This document shows, one piece after another, positions 1 to 11,423 of a stretch of 64,000 bases of DNA; position 1 is the stretch's first letter, and each line of letters opens with the position of its first letter. The notes under the pieces were generated by a model. The model searched no databases. It saw only the letters and a list, made by a program, of their open reading frames with translations, and was not told the origin of the DNA. Origin of the DNA: Streptomyces rhizoryzae (GTDB taxonomy: Bacteria > Actinomycetota > Actinomycetes > Streptomycetales > Streptomycetaceae); assembly GCF_023155275.1 (NCBI RefSeq), contig NZ_JALMUV010000002.1:124001-188000 (forward strand), written 5' to 3'. The translations under genes and the position numbers were made by a program.

Positions 1-129
1 CAGGCGTCGGCGGGCGCCCCGCGCGGCGGCCGGCAGGACCTGACGCTGAGCGGGCGGCACCACGCGGTGCACGTGGTGGAGCAGGGGGTGCGGCCGGGGA
101 TCCTGGGCATCGCCTGGGACTGGCGGTGA
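1..129 (+). CDS. 3' end of an unidentified gene (partial)
   Basis: The first 43 codons visible in frame 1 run without interruption to a TGA at 127-129, so this is the C-terminus of a gene that begins before the window. The last residues are rich in His, Val, Gly and Trp and finish with GIAWDWR. No motif is long enough to name a family, and I do not recognise it. Codon use is typical for the rest of the window. It converges on the minus-strand Rieske gene. Confidence 0.6.
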   Translation, partial: QASAGAPRGGRQDLTLSGRHHAVHVVEQGVRPGILGIAWDWR

Positions 130-204
130 GCGGGGCGGGACGGGGCGTACCGGGCGGGCGGCGCCCGGTACGCCCGCGGCGGGCCCGCCGCGGGGCCCGG
201 CCGG

Positions 205-618
205 TCAGCCGGCGATCAGCTTGCCGCCCTTGACCGTGACCGGGACCGACTCCAGGGGGCTGCCGGCCGGGCCCTGGGCGACCTTGCCGGTGGCCACCTC
301 GAAGTGGCTGCCGTGCAGCGGGCAGACGGCCTGCCCGTTCTCGATCTTGTTCAGGATCGCGCCCATGTGCGTGCAGACACTGCTGAAGCACTTGAACTCG
401 CCCTTGGCGGGCTGGGAGACCAGCAGCCGGTGGGCCGGGTAGAGCTTGGCGCCGCCGACCGGCACCTCGGTGGCCGGTCCCAGCTCGACCGGCGCGTCCG
501 AGGACGGCCGGGCGCCCGAACCCTGGCCCCCCGCGGCGCAGGCGGCGGCGCCGACGCAGGCGATACCGGCGAGCGCGGCGCCGCGCAGCACGGTCCGGCG
601 GTCCGGGGACGCACTCAT
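205..618 (-). CDS. Rieske [2Fe-2S] lipoprotein with twin-arginine signal
   Basis: A 137-residue protein. The N-terminus has a twin-arginine start (DRRTVLRG) followed by a hydrophobic stretch and a lipobox-like GAAAC with Cys27, so it is probably Tat-exported and lipid-anchored. The Rieske cluster ligands are both present: CTH (Cys82, His84) and CPLHGSHF (Cys99, His102). Small Rieske lipoproteins of this kind are common in Streptomyces and are assumed to be electron carriers; the partner is unknown. The ATG has a CGGAG ribosome site and lies 13 bp after the transporter stop codon, so the two genes may be co-transcribed. Confidence 0.93.
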   Translation of the reverse strand: MSASPDRRTVLRGAALAGIACVGAAACAAGGQGSGARPSSDAPVELGPATEVPVGGAKLYPAHRLLVSQPAKGEFKCFSSVCTHMGAILNKIENGQAVCPLHGSHFEVATGKVAQGPAGSPLESVPVTVKGGKLIAG

Positions 619-631
619 GGGGCAACTCCGA

Positions 632-2047
632 TCAGTGGACGGCGTCGGCCTCTGACGATACCGGGGCGGTCCGGCCGCCCGGCCGGGGGTCCGGTCCGTC
701 CCGCAGCAGCTCCGCCTCGATCTCCTCCAGGCTGCGGCCCTTGGTCTCGGGGAGCAGCCGCTGGACGAAGACGAACGCCAGCAGCGTGGTGGCGGCGAAG
801 AAGAGGAAGTTGACCCCGGCGCCCCAGGCGTGCAGCAGGGACGGGAAGACCAGCGCCACGATCATGTTGAACAGCCAGTTGAACAGCACACACAGGCCGA
901 CCGCGGCGGCCCGGATCCGCATCGGGAACAGCTCCGGCAGCATCACCCACTGCACCGGCCCCCAGGAGATCGCGAACGAGGCGATGTAGAGCCCGATGCC
1001 GAGCAGCGTGAGGGTGGACAGCAGCGCACCGTAGCCGAGACCGGAGAGGTTGACGGCGGCCAGCAGCACCATCGCCGCGCACATGCCCAGCGCACCGGTC
1101 CGCAGCAGCGGTTTGCGGCCCCGGCGGTCGATCAGCCGCATCGCCGGCAGCGTCATCACCATGTTGAGCAGGCCGATGCCCACGTTGGCCAGGATGGCGC
1201 CGGCCGAGCCGAAGCCGATGTCGGTGAGCAGCGTCGGGGCGTAGTAGATGATCGTGTTGATGCCGACGAAGTTCTGGAAGAGGACGAGCAGCATCCCGAC
1301 GGTGAAGACCGGCCGCAGCCGCGGGGAGAGCAGCCGGCGCAGCGTCAGCGGCTCGCTCGCCTCCCGCTCGGCGCGCTCGGTCCGTTCGATCTCGGCCAGC
1401 TCCTCCCCCGCCGCCGCGGCGTCCCCGCGCAGCCGGGTCAGCACCGTCCGGGCCTCCTCGCCGCGGCCCTTGCCGACCAGCCAGCGCGGGCTCTCCGGCT
1501 GGGTGATGATGCCCAGCGCCAGCACCGCGGCCGGGACGACGCCCAGGCCGATCATCCAGCGCCAGGCACCGGAGCCGGCGAGCAGGTAGTCGGTGACGTA
1601 GGCGACGAAGATGCCGACCGTCACCAGCAGCTGCATCAACGAGGTCAGCCCGCCGCGCAGGTGCTTGGGCGCCAGCTCGGTGAGGTACAGCGGGACGACG
1701 ACGGAGGCGATCCCGACGCCCACGCCGATCACGAAGCGGAAGGCGATCAGCGCCGCCGCCCCGGTGGCCCAGGCCGCGCCGAGGGTGCCCAGGATGAAGA
1801 CCCCGGAGGCGGCCAGGATCAGCCGGCGGCGGCCCCAGGAGTCGGAGAGCCGCCCGGAGAGCCCGGCCCCGAGCATCGCCCCCACCAGGAGGCCGGAGAC
1901 GACCAGCCCTTCCAGGAGCGGGGTGAGCGCGATATCGCGCTTGATGAACAGCATGGCGCCGGAGATGACGCCGGTGTCGTAGCCCCACAGGATGCCCCCG
2001 AGGGCGCCGAAGACCCAGATCAGCGCGTTCTTGACGGATGCGGCCAC
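632..2047 (-). CDS. MFS sugar:proton symporter
   Basis: A 471-residue, 12-helix major facilitator of the sugar porter family (XylE/GlcP type). Family signatures seen in order are WGYDTGVISGA in helix 1, RLSDSWGRRR in the 2-3 loop, PESPRWLVGKGR before the central loop, RRGRKPLL in the 8-9 loop and PETKGRSLEEIE at the end. I chose the GTG at 2047 because GAAGGG stands just upstream and it starts directly at the usual N-terminus; a longer upstream reading frame only overlaps the dehydrogenase. The start lies 5 bp after the dehydrogenase stop, so the two genes form an operon. The substrate is not determined by sequence; the neighbours suggest a hexose or polyol. Confidence 0.93.
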   Translation of the reverse strand: MAASVKNALIWVFGALGGILWGYDTGVISGAMLFIKRDIALTPLLEGLVVSGLLVGAMLGAGLSGRLSDSWGRRRLILAASGVFILGTLGAAWATGAAALIAFRFVIGVGVGIASVVVPLYLTELAPKHLRGGLTSLMQLLVTVGIFVAYVTDYLLAGSGAWRWMIGLGVVPAAVLALGIITQPESPRWLVGKGRGEEARTVLTRLRGDAAAAGEELAEIERTERAEREASEPLTLRRLLSPRLRPVFTVGMLLVLFQNFVGINTIIYYAPTLLTDIGFGSAGAILANVGIGLLNMVMTLPAMRLIDRRGRKPLLRTGALGMCAAMVLLAAVNLSGLGYGALLSTLTLLGIGLYIASFAISWGPVQWVMLPELFPMRIRAAAVGLCVLFNWLFNMIVALVFPSLLHAWGAGVNFLFFAATTLLAFVFVQRLLPETKGRSLEEIEAELLRDGPDPRPGGRTAPVSSEADAVH

Positions 2048-2052
2048 GGCGC

Positions 2053-3060
2053 TCAGCCCTTCTGCGGGGCGATGTGGATCTTGCGGCCGGTGCCGGCCCG
2101 GAAGCGGGCCACCGCCTCGTCGAAACCGTCCAGCCCGTAGACGTCGGAGACCAGCGGGTCCAGATCCAGGCCGGCGGCCAGCAGGTCGATGGCGGGCTGG
2201 AAGCTGTTGTGCACCGCCATCGAGCCGATGATGTCGATCTCCTGGCTGTAGACCCGGTACGGCGAGAAGGACGCCGCGCGGGCCGGGTCGGCGACCCCGA
2301 ACTGGAGGAACGTCCCGCCCCTGCGGACCCGGCCGAGTCCGTCCTCGATGGCCGCCACCGCGCCGGTCGCGTCGATCACCACCTCGAAGCCGGGCGCCCG
2401 GCCCAGGGCGGCGGCCGAGGTCACCGCCGCGTCCACGCCGAAGCTCTCGGCGAACGCCAGCCGCTCCGCGTTGAGGTCCACCACCGAGACCGAGGCCGCG
2501 CCCGCGGTGCGCACCAGCGCGGCCATCATCAGGCCCATGGTGCCGGCGCCGTAGATGAGGTAGTGCTCGCCGGGGCGGCGCGGCAGGCGGTTGAGGCCGT
2601 GCACCGCGCAGGACAGCGGCTCGACGAGCCCGGCCGCGGCCTCCGACAGGCCCTCCGGCAGGACGTAGGCGCAGCGGGCCGGGACGGCGACCAGTTCGGC
2701 GAAGCCGCCGTCCCGGGTGACGCCGACCGCGGTGTAGTGCTCGCAGAGGTTGCCGCGCCCGATCCGGCAGTAGTGGCAGGCGCCGCACGGCAGGTTGGGG
2801 TCGACCGCGACCCGCTCCCCGACCGCCCGGTCCCGGACCGCGGCGCCCACCGCGACGATCTCCCCGGTCAGTTCGTGCCCGGGCACCAGCGGATAGCGGA
2901 CCACCGGGAGTTCACCGCCGAGGAGGTGCATGTCGGTGCCGCACAGTCCGCAGGAGGTGACGCGGACGAGCACCTCGTCGGGCTCCGGGCGGGGATCGGG
3001 AAGCTCGGTGACCGCGGTGGCGGCCCGGGGGCCGGGAGCGGTGACCACGAGAGCGCGCAT
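2053..3060 (-). CDS. Zinc-dependent polyol/alcohol dehydrogenase (MDR family)
   Basis: A 335-residue medium-chain dehydrogenase of the sorbitol/threonine dehydrogenase type. The catalytic zinc region reads SCGLCGTDMH with GHE downstream, the structural zinc lobe has the Cys set in CGACHYCRIGRGNLC, and a Rossmann segment near YGAGTMGLMMAAL binds NAD(P). The start is the ATG at 3060, with GAGGAG upstream; 18 extra residues upstream of it are unlikely to be translated. It begins about 64 bp from a pair of LacI-type operators and is divergent from the LacI gene. Together with the downstream transporter and the PfkB kinase it suggests oxidation of an imported polyol to a ketose that is then phosphorylated. 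This is inference from context. Confidence 0.9.
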   Translation of the reverse strand: MRALVVTAPGPRAATAVTELPDPRPEPDEVLVRVTSCGLCGTDMHLLGGELPVVRYPLVPGHELTGEIVAVGAAVRDRAVGERVAVDPNLPCGACHYCRIGRGNLCEHYTAVGVTRDGGFAELVAVPARCAYVLPEGLSEAAAGLVEPLSCAVHGLNRLPRRPGEHYLIYGAGTMGLMMAALVRTAGAASVSVVDLNAERLAFAESFGVDAAVTSAAALGRAPGFEVVIDATGAVAAIEDGLGRVRRGGTFLQFGVADPARAASFSPYRVYSQEIDIIGSMAVHNSFQPAIDLLAAGLDLDPLVSDVYGLDGFDEAVARFRAGTGRKIHIAPQKG

Positions 3061-3123
3061 CGGCGCCTCCTCACGACGTCGTGGGGGTTCGATGGCCGGG
3101 AGACTACAGAACAAACGCCAGCA

Positions 3124-3149
3124 CGTAAACGCTTACGCAAGCGTTTACG
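3124..3149. promoter_or_regulatory. Two abutting LacI-family operators
   Basis: An 11-bp perfect inverted repeat (3124-3134 and 3139-3149, 4-bp spacer) in the dehydrogenase/LacI divergent region. It can also be read as two adjacent 12-bp half-palindromes, GTAAACGCTTAC at 3125-3136 and its near reverse complement GCAAGCGTTTAC at 3137-3148. Each resembles the GTAA-N4-TTAC type of site bound by LacI/CcpA-family dimers. It is the obvious binding site for the divergent regulator. AT content here is clearly above that of the flanks. Confidence 0.8.
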
Positions 3150-3258
3150 CTTGGTCCTCCGCGGACGTACTGTGATGGACTGCGACGGGTGGACGGGCGC
3201 GGAGGCCGACCACCGGGACCGGGGCACGGTGCGCCGGGCGTCGGGGAGGAAAGAGCCG

Positions 3259-4338
3259 ATGACGACGATGGTGGATGTGGCACGGCGCGCGGGCGTCTCG
3301 GTGGCCACGGTCTCGCACGTGGTGAACGACACCCGGCCGGTGCGCCCGGGCACCCGGGCCGCGGTGCTGGCCGCCATCGAGGAGCTCGGCTACACCCACA
3401 ACACCCTCGCCCGCTCGCTGGTCACCGCCCGCACCCGCTCCATCGGGCTGGCGGTCTCGGCGATCAGCAACCCGTACTTCACCGAGATCCTCCAGGGCGT
3501 CGAGGCCGAGGCGCTGGCGGCCGGGTACAGCCTGCTGATCGCCGATCCGCACGACGATCCGCAGCACGAGCGCACGGTCGTCCAGCTGCTGCACGAGCGG
3601 CGGGTGGACGGGATGATCGTCGCGCCGTCCGCCGAACCGTCCGGGGTCATCGAATATGTGACGAAGCGTCAGGTCCCGGTGGTGTTCCTCGACCGGCTGG
3701 TCGGCGAGGGCTTCGACCAGGTCTGCGCGGAGAGCACCGGTCCGGTCTGCCGGCTCGTGACGCACCTGGCCGCTCTCGGGCACACCCGCATCGGCCTGGT
3801 GGCCGGGCTGCCCGGACTCAGCACCACCACCGAACGGGTCGAGGGCTACCGCGCCGGACTGCGCGCCGCCGGGCTGCCGTACGCGCCCGAGCTGCTGGCC
3901 GGCGGCAACTCCGAGGCCGAGGGCGCCCAGACCGCCACCCGGCAGCTGCTCGCCGTACCGGAACCGCCCACCGCGCTGGTCACCGCCAACAACGCGATGA
4001 CCATCGGCGCCCTCCAGGCGCTGCGCGACCTCGGCCTGGAGGTCCCCCGGGACCTCGCCCTGGCCTGCTTCGACGACTTCTCCTGGGCCGATCTGTTCAC
4101 CCCGCGGCTGACCGCGATCGCCCAGCCCAGCAAGGAGTTGGGGGCGGCGGCGGTCCGGTTGCTGCTGGACCGGCTCGACGCCCCCGACCGGCCGCCGCGC
4201 ACCGTCCGGCTGCCCTGCACCTTCGTGCACCGCACCTCGTGCGGCTGCCCCGGGGACCGGCAGCCCCGGCCGGCCGCCGCCCGCCCCTCCCCGCCCGGCC
4301 GGGCCCCGGCCGCTCAGGAAAGGACCCCTGCCCCGTGA
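3259..4338 (+). CDS. LacI-family transcriptional regulator
   Basis: A 359-residue regulator. The N-terminal LacI helix-turn-helix is clear (VDVARRAGVSVATVSHVVN, hinge around RTRSIGLAV), followed by a periplasmic-binding-protein-like sugar sensor domain ending in a CGCPG tail. The ATG at 3259 follows GGAGGA at 3245-3250. The gene overlaps the downstream kinase by 4 bp (GTGA), so it is translationally coupled to it. It probably represses the divergent dehydrogenase-transporter operon and its own operon from the operator pair about 110 bp upstream. The inducer is unknown. Confidence 0.93.
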   Translation: MTTMVDVARRAGVSVATVSHVVNDTRPVRPGTRAAVLAAIEELGYTHNTLARSLVTARTRSIGLAVSAISNPYFTEILQGVEAEALAAGYSLLIADPHDDPQHERTVVQLLHERRVDGMIVAPSAEPSGVIEYVTKRQVPVVFLDRLVGEGFDQVCAESTGPVCRLVTHLAALGHTRIGLVAGLPGLSTTTERVEGYRAGLRAAGLPYAPELLAGGNSEAEGAQTATRQLLAVPEPPTALVTANNAMTIGALQALRDLGLEVPRDLALACFDDFSWADLFTPRLTAIAQPSKELGAAAVRLLLDRLDAPDRPPRTVRLPCTFVHRTSCGCPGDRQPRPAAARPSPPGRAPAAQERTPAP

Positions 4339-5291
4339 TCGTCGTCGCCGGCGAGGCGCTGATCGACCTCGTCCCCAGCCCGCAGCCGTCCCCGGACGGC
4401 CCGTTGCCGGCGCTGCTGCCGCGGCGCGGCGGCGGACCGTACAACACGGCGCTGGCGCTGGGGCGGCTGGGCTCGCCCGCCGCGTTCTGCTCCCGGGTCT
4501 CCACCGACACCTTCGGGGAGTCGCTGCTGAGCGGGCTGCGGGACGGCGGGGTGGACACCTCGCTGGTGCAGCGCGGCGCGGAGCCGACCACCCTGGCGGT
4601 GGCGGACATCAGCCCGGACGGCTCGGCCGGCTACGGCTTCTACGTGGAGGGCACCGCGGACCGGTACTTCACGCTGCCGCCGGCGCTGCCCGGGGCGGCC
4701 CGGGCGCTGTCGCTGGGCACCTGCTCGCTGGTGCTGGAGCCGGGCGCGAGCGCGTACGAGGCGCTGCTGCGGCGGGAGGCGCGGCGCGGGGTGTTCACCG
4801 CGCTGGACCCGAACATCCGGCCCGGGCTGATCACCGATCCGGACGCCTACCGCGCGCGGTTCCGGTCCTGGCTGCCGGATCTGGCGCTGCTGAAGCTGTC
4901 CGAGGAGGACGCGCTGTGGCTGGCCGGGGCGGGCGCCGGGGCGGACCGGGCGGCGGTCACCGCGGCGGCCCGGGAGTGGCTGGCCGCCGGCCCCGCGGCG
5001 ATCGTGCTGACCCGCGGCGGCGACGGGCTGACGGTGCTGACGCGGGACGGCGGGGAGGTGGCGGTGCCGGGCGAGCGGGTCACCGTGGTCGACACGATCG
5101 GCGCCGGGGACACCGTCAACGCGGCGCTGCTGCACCGTCTGGACGCCCATGGCGCGCTGTCGTACGCGGCGGTCGGGGCGCTGACCGGCGCGGACTGGGC
5201 GGACATCCTCCGCTTCGCCGCCCGCGCGGCCGCGGTGACCTGCTCCCGCGCGGGCGCCGAACCGCCGTTCGCGGCGGAGCTGGCTGCGTAG
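4335..5291 (+). CDS. PfkB-family carbohydrate kinase (fructokinase-like)
   Basis: A 318-residue ribokinase/PfkB kinase. The N-terminal signature RRGGGPYNTALALGRLG and the C-terminal catalytic motif DTIGAGDTVNAALL (the second Asp is the catalytic base) are intact. The start GTG at 4335 overlaps the LacI stop codon; GGAAAGGA precedes it. PfkB enzymes phosphorylate fructose, ribose, ketodeoxygluconate or nucleosides. In this locus fructose or another ketose made by the zinc dehydrogenase is the best guess, but substrate assignment is inference. Confidence 0.9.
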   Translation: MIVVAGEALIDLVPSPQPSPDGPLPALLPRRGGGPYNTALALGRLGSPAAFCSRVSTDTFGESLLSGLRDGGVDTSLVQRGAEPTTLAVADISPDGSAGYGFYVEGTADRYFTLPPALPGAARALSLGTCSLVLEPGASAYEALLRREARRGVFTALDPNIRPGLITDPDAYRARFRSWLPDLALLKLSEEDALWLAGAGAGADRAAVTAAAREWLAAGPAAIVLTRGGDGLTVLTRDGGEVAVPGERVTVVDTIGAGDTVNAALLHRLDAHGALSYAAVGALTGADWADILRFAARAAAVTCSRAGAEPPFAAELAA

Positions 5292-5405
5292 GGGGCCGAG
5301 GAGTCCCGCCGTCCGGCGGGCGGGCCCGGCCGGGCGGCGGGAGGCAGGCGGCGGGTGGGACTCGGCGGAGCCCCGGGGGCGCCGGCCGTGCGGAGCCGCG
5401 GACGC

Positions 5406-5448
5406 GCCGCGGGGGCGGAGCCCCGGTCCGGGGTCCCGCCCCCGCGGC
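5406..5448. terminator. Bidirectional terminator between kinase and uvrA
   Basis: A 13-bp perfect inverted repeat (5406-5418 with 5436-5448) encloses a second hairpin (CCCCGG/CCGGGG). It lies between two convergent genes and has no T-tract, as is usual for Streptomyces terminators. Confidence 0.7.
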
Positions 5449-5465
5449 GGTGGGGTGGTGCGGCG

Positions 5466-8564
<3,099 letters not shown>

Positions 8565-8716
8565 GCCGGTCGGCACCTTTCTTGGAGAGGGGCGGGAGCC
8601 ACGGGCTGCGTCCGCCGCGCGGTGAGCGAGCAGAGGCGGCGGAGCGGAGCGGGCCCCCCGACCAAGGGTATGGGGGCCGTCGCGGCACTGTCGTTGGGAT
8701 GCCACACACGAGCCTA

Positions 8717-8732
8717 TAGCACGTGCATTCGA
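8717..8732 (-). promoter_or_regulatory. Candidate LexA-like (SOS) box upstream of uvrA
   Basis: Read on the minus strand, TCGAATGCACGTGCTA matches 9 of 12 arm positions of the actinobacterial SOS box (TCGAAC-N4-GTTCGA). It overlaps TATAGG, a possible -10 for uvrA. This is a partial match only. Confidence 0.35.
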
Positions 8733-8806
8733 TTTACGGACCTCGCGAGCCCTGTTCACTCGAACGTGTGGCGACCCCGCATCCTTCCCGCCCCCGTGAC
8801 CTGCCG

Positions 8807-9553
8807 TTACGCCATCCGGCCGGCCGGGCCCTCCGGTCCGCCGCGCACCAGACCGCCGTCCGGCAGCGCCCGCTCCAGCACGTCGAACGTGTGCCGGATC
8901 ACTGCTTCGTGGTCAGCGGCCACCTCGGCCGCGGGGTCACCCGCCAGCTGCCGACCCACGGCTTCCATACAGAGGGACCGCAGCCCGGCGGCGATCAGCG
9001 CCGCGGCCAGCCGGACCTCCCGACAGGGCCGCGCGGGATCCGCCCCGGACGCCTCGGCCAGCGCCCCCGCGAGCGCCCCCTCGATCTCCTCGGCCGCCTC
9101 GCGTACCCGCGCCCGCAGCGACGGCGCGTCCAGCACCGTCCGGTAGAAGTGCTCGTACCCCTCCCCCGGCCCGCCCAGCGGGTGGCGCCGGGCCAGCAGG
9201 TCCAGCACGAGCCGGCGCAGCGCGGCCAGCGGCGTCTCGTCCCGGTCCCGCTCGCGCACCGCCCGGACGAGCAGGTCGATCGCCTCCGGGATGCGGTCGA
9301 GGAAGAGGTCCTCCTTGCGCGGGAAGTAGTTGAAGACCGTCATGGTGGACACCTCGGCCGCCCGCGCCACCTCGGCGACCGTGACGTTGTCGAAGCCGCG
9401 CTCGATGAAGAGTGCGGTAGCGGCCCCGGAGATCCGCTGCCGGGTGTGCAGCTTCTTGCGCTCACGCAGGCTCAGCCCCTCCTGCTCCGCCTCCCGGGAG
9501 CCCAGCACCCCGCCGTCCTGCCGCCACTCCCCCGCCGAGCCGTTTTCGGTCAC
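8807..9553 (-). CDS. TetR-family transcriptional regulator
   Basis: A 248-residue TetR regulator. The helix-turn-helix is in the N-terminal quarter ([20 protein letters not shown]), preceded by a charged tail. The C-terminal ligand domain is of the type with an [12 protein letters not shown] turn followed by a mostly helical core. I prefer the GTG at 9553 because GGAAGGAAGGCGGAGAAG stands just upstream; the alternative GTG at 9583 has no ribosome site. It is divergent from the flavin monooxygenase across an AT-rich gap and probably controls it. Confidence 0.9.
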   Translation of the reverse strand: MTENGSAGEWRQDGGVLGSREAEQEGLSLRERKKLHTRQRISGAATALFIERGFDNVTVAEVARAAEVSTMTVFNYFPRKEDLFLDRIPEAIDLLVRAVRERDRDETPLAALRRLVLDLLARRHPLGGPGEGYEHFYRTVLDAPSLRARVREAAEEIEGALAGALAEASGADPARPCREVRLAAALIAAGLRSLCMEAVGRQLAGDPAAEVAADHEAVIRHTFDVLERALPDGGLVRGGPEGPAGRMA

Positions 9554-9583
9554 CTTCTCCGCCTTCCTTCCGGACCCCTGCAC

Positions 9584-9633
9584 TCCGGAAAAATTTTAGC
9601 CGAGACATTTTTTTAGTGACTACACTCAAGCCC
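9584..9633. promoter_or_regulatory. AT-rich TetR/monooxygenase divergent promoter
   Basis: A short AT-rich island, including AAAAATTTT at 9589-9597 and a T7 run near 9608-9614, within very GC-rich DNA. A possible -10, TACACT at 9621-9626, lies 7 nt before the monooxygenase ATG, which would make that mRNA leaderless. AGTG-ACTA-CACT at 9615-9626 is an inverted repeat overlapping the -10, a plausible repressor contact. No good -35 is seen. Confidence 0.5.
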
Positions 9634-11205
9634 ATGAAGCATGACGCAGACGTAGTGGTGGCAGGGGGTGGCCCGGTGGGGCTGATGCTCGCCTGCGAAC
9701 TGGCACTGGCCCAGGTCCGGGTCGTCGTCCTGGAGCGGCTGACCGAGGTGGACACGACGATCAAGGCGGGGGCCATCAACACCCCCAGCGCCGAGGCGCT
9801 GTACCGGCGCGGGCTGCTGCCGCCGCTGGCCGAGGTGCAGCGCGCCGCCCTGGAGACGTTCGGCGCGTTCGCCCGGCAGCGGCAGTCCGCGGGCGCCTCG
9901 GTGCCGCGCCCGGTACCGCGGTTCGCCGGGCACTTCGCGGGCATCATGCTCCGCGGCGACCTGCTCGACGAGGCGGACCCGGACTTCGCCGGCAGCGGAC
10001 CGGCCGGCGAGGTGGGGCTGATCCCCCAGGAGGCCCTGGAGCGGATCCTGGGCGCCCGCGCCGCCGAGCTGGGCGTCACCGTGCGCCGCGGGGTCACGCT
10101 GACCGGCTTCGACGCCGGCGACGCGGGCGTCCGCGTGCACACCTCGGACGGCACGCTGGAGGCCGGCTGGCTGGTGGGGTGCGACGGCGGCCGCAGCACG
10201 GTCCGCCGGCTCGCCGGCTTCCCGTTCCCCGGCACCGCCCCGTCGATCACCGGCCACCAGGCCCTCGTGGAGATGACCGGCGCCGACGCCCTGGGGGCCG
10301 GCTGGAACTGGACCGCCACCGGGACGTATGTGCACGGGCCGCTGCCCGGCCGGATCCTGACCGTGGAGTTCGACGGGCCGCCCGCGGACCGCGAAGCCCC
10401 GGTCACCGCCGAGGAGTTGCAGACCTCGCTGCGCCGGGTCACCGGTGTCCCGGACGTGACGGTCACCAAGGTCACCTCCGCGACCCGTTTCACCGACAAC
10501 GCCCGCCAGGTCCCCGAGTACCGCCGCGGCCGGGTGCTGCTGGCCGGCGACGCGGCCCATGTGCACGCGCCGTTCGGCGGCCAGGGCCTCAACCTCGGGC
10601 TCGGCGACGCGATGAACCTCGGCTGGAAGCTGGCCGCCACGGTGCACGGCTGGGCACCGGAGGGCCTGCTCGACACGTACACCGCCGAGCGGCACCCGAT
10701 CGGTGCCTGGGTGCTGGCGTGGACCCGGGCCCAAGTGGCGCTGATGCGGCCGGAGTCGCACGCCGCGGCGCTGCGCGAGGTGGTCGCCGAACTCTCCGGG
10801 ACGACCGACGCCACCACCTACTTCGTCAAGAAGATCTCCGGCGTCTGGCAGCGCTACGACCTGCCCGGCAGCCATCCGCTGACCGGCCGCAGCGCCCCCG
10901 ACCTGGAGCTGTCCGACGGCAGCCGGCTCGCGGACCACCTGCACACCGGCCGCGGGCTGCTGCTGGACCTCGCGGACGACCCCGCGCTGCGCGCGCGGGC
11001 CGCCGGCCGCGGCGACCGGGTGCGGGTGGTGACGGCCGGCTGCCCGGAGCGGCCCGGCCTGACCGGTCTGCTGGTCCGCCCGGACGGCTTCGTGGCCTGG
11101 GCGGCCGACGCCGGGGACGGGCCCGGAAAGGAGCTGGACGCCGCGCTGGAGCGGTGGTTCGGCGCACCGGCGGCGGTAGCGGCGCAGGCGGTGCCCGCCC
11201 CGTAG
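9634..11205 (+). CDS. FAD-dependent aromatic monooxygenase
   Basis: A 523-residue flavoprotein of the p-hydroxybenzoate hydroxylase class, closest in style to polyketide/phenolic hydroxylases. Motifs: GGGPVGLMLACELA (FAD dinucleotide site) at the N-terminus, GCDGGRSTVRRLAG (the DG motif, FAD/NADPH) in the middle, and LLAGDAAHVHAPFGGQGLNL (the GD motif) later. The C-terminal thioredoxin-like domain of this family is present. The ATG at 9634 gives the standard N-terminus; a GTG at 9616 is in frame but lies inside the promoter. Divergence from a TetR gene suggests induction by an aromatic or drug-like ligand. Confidence 0.92.
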   Translation: MKHDADVVVAGGGPVGLMLACELALAQVRVVVLERLTEVDTTIKAGAINTPSAEALYRRGLLPPLAEVQRAALETFGAFARQRQSAGASVPRPVPRFAGHFAGIMLRGDLLDEADPDFAGSGPAGEVGLIPQEALERILGARAAELGVTVRRGVTLTGFDAGDAGVRVHTSDGTLEAGWLVGCDGGRSTVRRLAGFPFPGTAPSITGHQALVEMTGADALGAGWNWTATGTYVHGPLPGRILTVEFDGPPADREAPVTAEELQTSLRRVTGVPDVTVTKVTSATRFTDNARQVPEYRRGRVLLAGDAAHVHAPFGGQGLNLGLGDAMNLGWKLAATVHGWAPEGLLDTYTAERHPIGAWVLAWTRAQVALMRPESHAAALREVVAELSGTTDATTYFVKKISGVWQRYDLPGSHPLTGRSAPDLELSDGSRLADHLHTGRGLLLDLADDPALRARAAGRGDRVRVVTAGCPERPGLTGLLVRPDGFVAWAADAGDGPGKELDAALERWFGAPAAVAAQAVPAP

Positions 11206-11286
11206 CCGCGGACGAGCCGTTCACGGCGCGCGGGCACCGCCCCGTGGACCGTGCGGGGCGGCGCCCGGGGGCGCGGGGGCGGCGGA

Positions 11287-11327
11287 GGTGTGGCGGCAGC
11301 GGGCGGACCGTCCGCCCCCTCCACACC
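11287..11327 (+). terminator. Terminator after the monooxygenase
   Basis: Nested hairpin: GGTGTGG (11287-11293) pairs with CCACACC (11321-11327), and inside it GGGCGGA (11301-11307) pairs with TCCGCCC (11311-11317). It lies 80 bp after the stop codon. Confidence 0.6.
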
Positions 11328-11423
11328 CGTGCGCACCACCCGTGCCACCGGCACCACCCCTCATCCCCCCGGAACGGCTCCGTCCGCCTCCCGGAGCGGC
11401 CCGCCCGGCGCTAGCGTCGGGCC

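Noticed and set aside
2038..3258. Upstream extension of the LacI frame across the dehydrogenase gene
   Set aside because: It is antisense to a clear dehydrogenase, and the HTH start with a good ribosome site is at 3259.
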